A stretch of DNA of 11,218 bases. Origin: Methanosarcinales archaeon. GTDB taxonomy: Archaea > Halobacteriota > Methanosarcinia > Methanosarcinales > Methanocomedenaceae. Under the pieces are notes generated by a model, which had not been told where the DNA came from, searched no databases, and saw nothing but the letters and a program-made list of their open reading frames with translations. Numbering within the stretch: position 1 is the first letter of the stretch; every line of letters starts with the position of its first letter. Positions 6,966 through 11,218 of this stretch are shown here, in pieces. A program made the position numbers and the translations under genes. The stretch covers positions 1-11,218 of the forward strand of contig DAOUWY010000034.1 of the NCBI GenBank assembly GCA_030666885.1, in the 5' to 3' direction.

Positions 6966-6995
6966 AATTAATAATAGATAATGAATTAATAATAG
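6966..6995 (+). repeat. 12-bp direct repeat in the sheath leader
   Basis: AATTAATAATAG occurs at 6966-6977 and again at 6984-6995 (18-nt period) in the AT-only stretch before the sheath ribosome binding site. It may be an operator, a leader element, or simply AT-rich low complexity. Confidence 0.35.
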
Positions 6996-7030
6996 TATTG
7001 TTAGAAGATTTTTAATATGGAGGTATAAAT

Positions 7031-8515
7031 ATGGCAAGTATTATGTCCCCTGGAGTGTATGTAAAAGAAGTATCAAGTGGGGTAAAACCCATCGCTGGCG
7101 TCGGCACGTCCACTGGAGCATTTGTAGGCATTGCTGAAAAAGGAGTTATTGGCGAAGCAGTATTGGTCACAAACTGGAGTCAGTTCGTGAAAGAATTTGG
7201 AACCTTTATTTCCAATGGATATTTAGCTTATGCTGTATATTCATTCTTTGCAGAAGGAGGGACCACATGTTATGTAGTAAGAGCTGCACCAGATGGTGCG
7301 GATAGTTCAGATATAACAATCAGAAATGGTGGTGACACAGATGATGCAATTACTATAACAGCCACTTCAGAAGGAATGTGGGGTGACAGAATCAACATAC
7401 TGATTGAGGACCCATCTGATGAAACGCTTGATGCGAATGAATTTTTTGACCTCACTGTTGAATACAGGGAAGCAAGTGAGACCGAATATGAATCTATGGA
7501 AGTATTTGATGGAATTTCCATAGGAAATATTGAAGAGAAAATAAATGATGTCTCAACGTTTATTACTGCAGTTGATTCGGATCAAAGGCCTGCCAATGGC
7601 TCTTACCCGTTAACGGACGGTGATGATGGATCAGGTGCTGTTGACTTTATTGATAAAACCAACAAAAAAAAAGGACTATATGCGTTTGATAAGGTTGATG
7701 ATATAAATATTGTCGCAATACCTGATATAGCAGGACTTCGAGAGATTATTTTGGATTGTCTCAATTATTGTAAACAAAGAAAAGACTGCTTCTTTATTGC
7801 CGACCCTCCAATTGGATTGGAACCAACAGATATTATAGATTTTAAACAGGGAACTGGAGCTTATGCAGGTAATGCATTTAACAACTCGTATGGAGCATTA
7901 TACTATCCATGGGTTTCAATCAGTGACCCGGTGACAAGAACGAAAATGGATATACCTCCATCAGGGGCAGTTGCCGGGACATATGCACATACCGATTCAA
8001 CTAGAGGAGTTCATAAGGCACCTGCCGGCATTTCAGAGGGGTATCTCGATTCAGTGATCGGCATTGAGAGGATCATAACAAAAGGCGAACATGACCAGTT
8101 GCATCCCAAAGCAATAAATGTCATACGTTCGTTCCCGGGATCTGGAATTTGCATATGGGGTGCATTAACACTCTCTGCGGACGCGGAATGGAAATATATC
8201 AATATCAGAAGGCTATTTCTTTTCCTTGGAGAGTCAATTGACGAGGCATCCCAGTGGGTAGTATTTGAGCCAAATACTCCTGCCCTATGGGGAAATGTAA
8301 TACGGAACATTACAGCATTTCTCTTAAGGACATGGAGAGACGGGGCTTTATTCGGAAACTCGCCAGAGGAGGCATTTTTTGTCAAGGTCGATGCTGAGAA
8401 TAATCCTCCTGAGGTCAGGGATGCAGGACAGTTGATCATAGAAGTTGGAGTAGCACCCGTAAAACCGGCAGAGTTTGTAATAATTAAGATCAGTCAGAAA
8501 ACACTGTCGAAATAA
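7031..8515 (+). CDS. contractile tail sheath protein
   Basis: 494 residues, within the normal range for phage and eCIS sheaths. The N-terminus is diagnostic: SPGVYVKEVSSGVKPIAGVGTS leading to TGAFVGIAEKG (about 30-38). The middle has the accessory domain with EGMWGDRINI (about 115-124), the sheath version of the A-x-G-x-W-G-N motif. The C-terminus has the TWRDGALFG segment (about 434-442) and the conserved GQLIIEVGVAPVKPAEFV, which forms the interlocking arm. It forms the outer contracting cylinder around the tube. Start by GGAGGT at 7019-7024 with 6 nt spacing. It is the only sheath in the window; some eCIS have two or three. It is followed at 33 nt by the first tube gene. Confidence 0.95.
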   Translation: MASIMSPGVYVKEVSSGVKPIAGVGTSTGAFVGIAEKGVIGEAVLVTNWSQFVKEFGTFISNGYLAYAVYSFFAEGGTTCYVVRAAPDGADSSDITIRNGGDTDDAITITATSEGMWGDRINILIEDPSDETLDANEFFDLTVEYREASETEYESMEVFDGISIGNIEEKINDVSTFITAVDSDQRPANGSYPLTDGDDGSGAVDFIDKTNKKKGLYAFDKVDDINIVAIPDIAGLREIILDCLNYCKQRKDCFFIADPPIGLEPTDIIDFKQGTGAYAGNAFNNSYGALYYPWVSISDPVTRTKMDIPPSGAVAGTYAHTDSTRGVHKAPAGISEGYLDSVIGIERIITKGEHDQLHPKAINVIRSFPGSGICIWGALTLSADAEWKYINIRRLFLFLGESIDEASQWVVFEPNTPALWGNVIRNITAFLLRTWRDGALFGNSPEEAFFVKVDAENNPPEVRDAGQLIIEVGVAPVKPAEFVIIKISQKTLSK

Positions 8516-8532
8516 ACAAATGTAATTAATAA

Positions 8533-8539
8533 AAGGAGG
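8533..8539 (+). promoter_or_regulatory. strong RBS of the first tube gene
   Basis: AAGGAGG, 8 nt before the ATG at 8548, preceded by AATTAATAA as in front of the other abundant tail genes. It stands out against the weak sites of the ATPase and DUF4255 genes. Confidence 0.55.
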
Positions 8540-8547
8540 AATATTAA

Positions 8548-8988
8548 ATGCCTGGAGAAAGGAATGATCCATATAGAAATTTCAAATTTAGGGTAGAGAT
8601 TGAAGGTATTCAAGTAGCAGGTTTTGCAGATGCAACCATCCCTGATTCAACAACAAAATCCGTTGATTACAGGGAAGGTACGGATTTACCACACCAGAGA
8701 AAGCTTTCAGGCCTCACGGAATACGCAAGTATAACCCTCAAGAAAGGGATAACTGACTCAATGGATCTTTATAACTGGAAAAAACAGGTTGAAGATTTCG
8801 GTGCAATAAATGCAAGAAAAAGCATCTCGCTGATATTGATCGATGAGGAAGGAAATGATAAGGCACAATGGAATATTTTGGAGGCATGGCCCACTAAGTA
8901 CGATCCCTCGGATTTCAGCGCAAAGGCGAACGATGTGGTTATAGAAACATTTGAAATCTTGCATGAAGGGGTAACAAGGACGAAGTAA
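8548..8988 (+). CDS. tail tube protein 1 (gp19-like)
   Basis: 146 residues, the standard size of the phage T4-like tail tube (gp19, PF06841) family. The pattern is typical: NDPYRNFKFRVEIEGI near the N-terminus, AGFADATIPD, then LTEYASITLKKGITDSMDLYNW (about 58-77) and the C-terminal strand pair AWPTKYDPSDFSAKANDVVIETFEILHEG (about 112-142). It stacks as hexameric rings inside the sheath and forms the channel that carries cargo. It is a paralogue of the tube gene at 9570 (same start and end motifs). No cysteines. It ends 25 nt before the preferred start of the chaperone gene. Confidence 0.95.
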   Translation: MPGERNDPYRNFKFRVEIEGIQVAGFADATIPDSTTKSVDYREGTDLPHQRKLSGLTEYASITLKKGITDSMDLYNWKKQVEDFGAINARKSISLILIDEEGNDKAQWNILEAWPTKYDPSDFSAKANDVVIETFEILHEGVTRTK

Positions 8989-9003
8989 TATGGATGAAAT
9001 AAC

Positions 9004-9009
9004 AGGAGG
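9004..9009 (+). promoter_or_regulatory. RBS that sets the chaperone start at 9014
   Basis: AGGAGG with 4 nt spacing to the ATG at 9014. The upstream in-frame ATG at 8990 has no comparable site, and the nine-residue extension (MDEITGGKM) would be read through the Shine-Dalgarno itself. Confidence 0.75.
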
Positions 9010-9013
9010 CAAA

Positions 9014-9382
9014 ATGGGAGTTTTACAAACAGAATATGATTTTGTCCTGCCCATGGGTTATGTGGATGGGGATGGGACTCTTCATAAAGAAGGCAAGATG
9101 AGGCTAGCTACGGCAGCAGATGAGATACTGCCTATGAAAGACCCAAGGGTTCAAAATAATCCCGCATATTTAGCAGTCATTCTCCTTTCGAGGGTTGTTA
9201 CCAGTCTGGGGACTCTTAATATAATAAATACCAAGGTTATTGAAGAACTCTTTTCAGGGGACTTTACATATCTTCAGGAGATGTATTCTAGGATCAACCA
9301 GAATGGTTCTAATACAATTAAGGCAGTGTGCCCGAAGTGTGAACATAAATTTGATGTGGAGGCATCATATTTGGGGGAATGA
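9014..9382 (+). CDS. tail assembly chaperone-like protein with C-terminal CxxC
   Basis: 122 residues from the preferred start (130 from the ATG at 8990). Typical of small proteins between tube and tape measure: TEYDFVLPMGYVDGDGTLHKEGKMRLATAADEI, then DPRVQNNPAYLAVILLSRVVTSLGTL, a helical middle. The C-terminal end contains CPKCEHKF, a single zinc-knuckle half that would need a partner or a dimer to make a full site. By position and layout it resembles the gpG-type member of the chaperone pair, which coats the tape measure during assembly (inference). Its last codons overlap the next gene (ATGA) and contain a T TTG GGG slippery site with a stem-loop behind it, so a fraction of ribosomes could make a longer fusion. 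Confidence 0.7.
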   Translation: MGVLQTEYDFVLPMGYVDGDGTLHKEGKMRLATAADEILPMKDPRVQNNPAYLAVILLSRVVTSLGTLNIINTKVIEELFSGDFTYLQEMYSRINQNGSNTIKAVCPKCEHKFDVEASYLGE

Positions 9383-9420
9383 TCGGCTACCCCCTATCTA
9401 GCCTTTACGAGGAGGTAGCC
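9370..9420 (+). promoter_or_regulatory. candidate programmed -1 frameshift signal
   Basis: The heptamer TTTGGGG at 9370-9376 is in the exact X XXY YYZ phase of the upstream gene (codons TAT TTG GGG GAA TGA). An 8-nt spacer (9377-9384) precedes a stem: 9385-9395 pairs with 9410-9420 (GGCTACC/GGTAGCC at the base, one C-A mismatch, then three more pairs) around a 14-nt loop. The downstream gene is in the -1 frame, which is open from 9355. A shift gives 121 residues, then Gly, then all 60 residues of the next gene: 182 in total. The run of T after the stem also resembles an intrinsic terminator, but it lies inside a coding region. Confidence 0.6.
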
Positions 9421-9561
9421 TTTTTAGCATATTACGTTAATTGGGATTATGGGACCATTATGAATATGGAGCATAGAGAGCGTCAGCAATGGTGTGAGGA
9501 GATAAGTAAAATAAACAAGAAGCTTAGTGGAGATGAAAGGAAAAACCTTTTTGATATATAG
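9379..9561 (+). CDS. DUF6760-like small tail protein (second chaperone half)
   Basis: 60 residues with the family-typical start YPLSSLYEEVAFLAYYVNWDYGTI and the middle MEHRERQQWCEEI, ending in a Lys/Asp-rich tail. I recognise the layout of DUF6760, which sits next to tube genes in phage-like and eCIS clusters. The ATG overlaps the upstream stop (ATGA), so it can be made alone by re-initiation, or as the C-terminal half of a -1 frameshift product. In phages the corresponding T part recruits tail tube subunits to the tape measure. TAG at 9559-9561 provides the start of the GGAG ribosome binding site for the next gene. Confidence 0.7.
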   Translation: MIGYPLSSLYEEVAFLAYYVNWDYGTIMNMEHRERQQWCEEISKINKKLSGDERKNLFDI

Positions 9562-9569
9562 GAGAAATA

Positions 9570-9998
9570 ATGCCAAATGTTGGAGACCGGAAGGATCCTT
9601 ATAGCACCTTTAATTTTTCAGTTGAAATAGATGGAATCATCGCAGCCGGATTTACCGATGTTTCAGGCTTGACTATTTCAACTGAAGTCCATAAATTTAA
9701 AGAAGGGGGAGTCAACGACTTTGAGCATCAGCTCCCAAAAAGTACAACATATACAGATATCACATTAAAGCGTGGAATCACTGATTTTGATCTTTGGAAC
9801 TGGTACCAGGATGTGATATATGGAACAATTGAACGGAAAAACGGGACAATTTATGTTTTTGATAACTCAAGAAACATGGTAGATTGGTGGTACTTCTTCG
9901 AAGCATTCCCCATTAAATGGGAAGGCCCTATCTTCAATGCTTCAAGTGGTACAGTTGCCAGTGAGTCACTGGTGTTGGCCCATCATGGGTTGTTTTAG
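9570..9998 (+). CDS. tail tube protein 2 (gp19-like paralogue)
   Basis: 142 residues, same family as the gene at 8548: DPYSTFNFSVEIDGIIAAGF at the N-terminus, TTYTDITLKRGITDFDLWNW in the middle (about 65-84), WWYFFEAFPIKWEGPIFN and ESLVLAHHGLF at the end. eCIS often carry two to three tube paralogues: one forms the bulk of the tube and another the first ring on the baseplate. Which of the two does which cannot be read from sequence; the one after the chaperones is in the position of an Afp5/Afp1-type initiator (inference). Start by GGAG at 9561-9564, 5 nt before the ATG. Confidence 0.92.
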   Translation: MPNVGDRKDPYSTFNFSVEIDGIIAAGFTDVSGLTISTEVHKFKEGGVNDFEHQLPKSTTYTDITLKRGITDFDLWNWYQDVIYGTIERKNGTIYVFDNSRNMVDWWYFFEAFPIKWEGPIFNASSGTVASESLVLAHHGLF

Positions 9999-10034
9999 CA
10001 ATTGTTCCCCTTCTATTATCGCTTGAAAATGTAA

Positions 10035-10106
10035 ATGAATATGAACATGAATATATCGCAGGAAATCGATGCATTGGAAAGGGAAGTTAACGGCAACATC
10101 ACATAG
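10035..10106 (+). other. 23-codon mini-ORF overlapping the start of the large gene
   Basis: ATG AAT ATG AAC ATG AAT... encodes a short peptide (ISQEIDALEREVNG core) ending in TAG at 10104. It has no ribosome binding site but reads like a coiled-coil N-terminus. It overlaps the first 38 bases of the large gene in another frame. It could be a leader peptide, chance, or the true start of that gene interrupted by a frameshift. Confidence 0.25.
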
Positions 10107-11218
10107 CCTACAGAGTAATACGGCAAAGGTGCCTATTGGACTGAGAGGTTTTCAATTTTCTCAACAGATTGCAAACAAATACGGAATCTCCAGAAGATAC
10201 TGGAGGCTGCCGTTATTAATATTTTCCAGATTGTTTGACACACGAACAGCCGAAAAAAAAATAAATATCTACCATGAAAAGTTAATTGACAATATCTTCA
10301 CATCTCATTTTTTATATCTCAAATTAATAATAAAGTTGATACACACTTCGGGCTCTCACTCTTATTTTCAAAAACTCCACAATCCCATACATTATGTCTA
10401 TGGCAAGAAAGAACTTTATCCAAAGACAACTACATCATTAACCCATACCATAGGAATATTACAAGATATCAATAAAAGAAACGAAGCACCATCCCAGTCA
10501 TCTGCAAATCTAAATGTATCTGGTTTTTATCGGACATCGGGAAATCTCATTTATCCGGCTTTTGCCACACAATCCCAAAGAGTGAAGAATGAACTGCAAC
10601 AGAATGATGGAGAAGAAATAAATCCCATTTTAGTTCCTGTTTTATATCAAAGAACCGGGTTAGCTGATATACCTTCAAGTGTTAAAGATATTGCAACTGT
10701 CGCTTTTTTTCGAAATATTGTAGATGTGGAGAACGCCAGTTCAAAACAGGATCACAGGATTCATTATCCAGTATCCGTAATACAGCCATTGCATTACAAA
10801 AGGCACTTTCCGGTAAAAATGTTATCCAGACCTTTGGAAAGTAAAAATGCAGTTCCAAATCTACAAACAAGGGCAGCCACTATAGCATTAGATTCCGTAA
10901 AACCAATAATCGGAAGTCATTTACAAAGAATAGTTGATCGCGGGAATGACGGTTTAGAAGTGAACAGGCCCGTTTATCCTTTGCCATCTGAAATACAGGC
11001 ATTAAATACAGATAGGCGTTCTTTGGAATTATCAACTATACGAACAGTTCCTCAATTTTCAATAGATAAAAATGCAGTCACAAAGAGGACAGATAAGCCA
11101 TTATTACAGGATAACAGAGTTACGAACAATATAAAACATGAAAAAATCTCAAAGGAAGATGAAGGGAATAAAAGAAATATCTTATTTCCAGTCCCGTATC
11201 TACAAACAAGGGCAGCCA
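10069..11218 (+). CDS. large polar protein of unknown function, partial (runs off the window)
   Basis: An open frame of 383 codons with no stop before the right edge, in DNA so AT-rich that chance would not give it. The start is the first ATG in frame, preceded by AGGAAA at 10060-10065; upstream in-frame stops at 10048 and before limit it. Residues 1-100 contain an IANKYGISRRYWRLPLLIF segment and a hydrophobic patch (HFLYLKLIIKLIH, about 96-106 region), the rest is rich in Ser, Thr, Asn, Gln, Lys with few hydrophobics and looks disordered. A loose motif I-x-[YFV]-P-[VLA] followed by Gln recurs (about residues 160, 188, 232, 302, 372). The string LQTRAA appears at 265-270 and 378-383. No domain is recognised. 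By position it could be an accessory, cargo or fibre-like protein of the injection system. Confidence 0.65.
   Translation, partial: MHWKGKLTATSHSLQSNTAKVPIGLRGFQFSQQIANKYGISRRYWRLPLLIFSRLFDTRTAEKKINIYHEKLIDNIFTSHFLYLKLIIKLIHTSGSHSYFQKLHNPIHYVYGKKELYPKTTTSLTHTIGILQDINKRNEAPSQSSANLNVSGFYRTSGNLIYPAFATQSQRVKNELQQNDGEEINPILVPVLYQRTGLADIPSSVKDIATVAFFRNIVDVENASSKQDHRIHYPVSVIQPLHYKRHFPVKMLSRPLESKNAVPNLQTRAATIALDSVKPIIGSHLQRIVDRGNDGLEVNRPVYPLPSEIQALNTDRRSLELSTIRTVPQFSIDKNAVTKRTDKPLLQDNRVTNNIKHEKISKEDEGNKRNILFPVPYLQTRAA
10861..10879 (+). repeat. 19-bp direct repeat, copy 1
   Basis: Identical to 11200-11218, in the same reading frame (LQTRAA), 339 bp apart. Extended to 10850-10879 the two copies agree at 27 of 30 positions. 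Flanking sequence further out differs, so this is not a simple large tandem unit. Confidence 0.75.
11200..11218 (+). repeat. 19-bp direct repeat, copy 2 at the right edge
   Basis: Second copy of the repeat at 10861-10879, also in frame, ending exactly with the last base given. The repeat may continue beyond the edge. Confidence 0.75.

Noticed and set aside
8990..9013. Start at the ATG at 8990 for the chaperone gene
   Set aside because: No Shine-Dalgarno before it, while AGGAGG sits just before the ATG at 9014.
9385..9425. Stem-loop followed by T5 as an intrinsic terminator
   Set aside because: It lies inside the DUF6760-like coding region with essential tail genes downstream, and its spacing to the slippery heptamer fits a frameshift stimulator better.
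7031..9998. Prophage tail region
   Set aside because: No head, packaging, lysis or integration genes are present, and the eCIS ATPase and DUF4255 cap protein are adjacent; still open until the right flank is seen.
10682..10870. 62-codon minus-strand ORF inside the large gene
   Set aside because: Shadow of the long plus-strand frame.

Overview
The window looks archaeal, most likely from a methanogen or methane-oxidising relative in the Methanosarcinales. This is an inference, not proof. It rests on a surface protein with a PGF-CTERM-type C-terminus and two repeats resembling the archaeal DUF7490 family, on AT-rich TATA-like upstream regions, and on the absence of bacterial -10/-35 promoters. 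The left part (about 1-2330) is close to even in base composition. From about 2640 on, the DNA is clearly AT-richer and carries a phage-tail-like contractile injection system, so the window probably crosses the left edge of an accessory island.

Layout. 1-340: a short ORF of doubtful standing. 320-1576 (minus strand): a two-gene unit made of a secreted/anchored DUF7490-like protein and a tightly coupled two-helix membrane protein. 1868-2314: a CGGC-domain protein. 2315-2853: a non-coding boundary holding a 29-bp imperfect palindromic repeat, then an AT-rich control region with a TATA-like box inside a perfect dyad and three TTGTTT-type repeats. 2854-3165: a small Cys/His protein. 3219-6585: a regulatory/assembly module comprising a tandem AAA+ ATPase of the injection-system type, a DUF4255 (Pvc16/Afp16-like) tail-terminator protein and a protein with two carboxypeptidase-regulatory-like beta domains. 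6725-9998: the tail module comprising a small acidic protein, sheath, tube 1, a tail-assembly chaperone pair and tube 2. 10069-11218: a long open frame that runs off the right edge, encoding a polar, probably disordered protein that I do not recognise.

The cluster reads as an extracellular contractile injection system (eCIS, Afp/PVC/MAC-like). Sheath and two tube paralogues are present with the eCIS-specific ATPase and DUF4255 protein, and there is no capsid, portal, terminase or integrase. Baseplate (gp25, spike, PAAR), tape measure and fibre genes are not in the window and would be expected to the right. The sheath contracts around the tube to drive it through a target envelope; the DUF4255 protein caps the tail; the ATPase probably acts in assembly or disassembly; the chaperone pair would coat the tape measure.

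The most striking new observation is at the junction of the two chaperone genes (9370-9420). A canonical slippery heptamer T TTG GGG sits in the correct phase, 8 nt before an 11-bp stem with one mismatch, and the downstream gene is in the -1 frame. This is the arrangement used by tailed phages (lambda G/GT type), here in an archaeal injection-system cluster. The second is the unrecognised, repeat-bearing protein that fills the right end.
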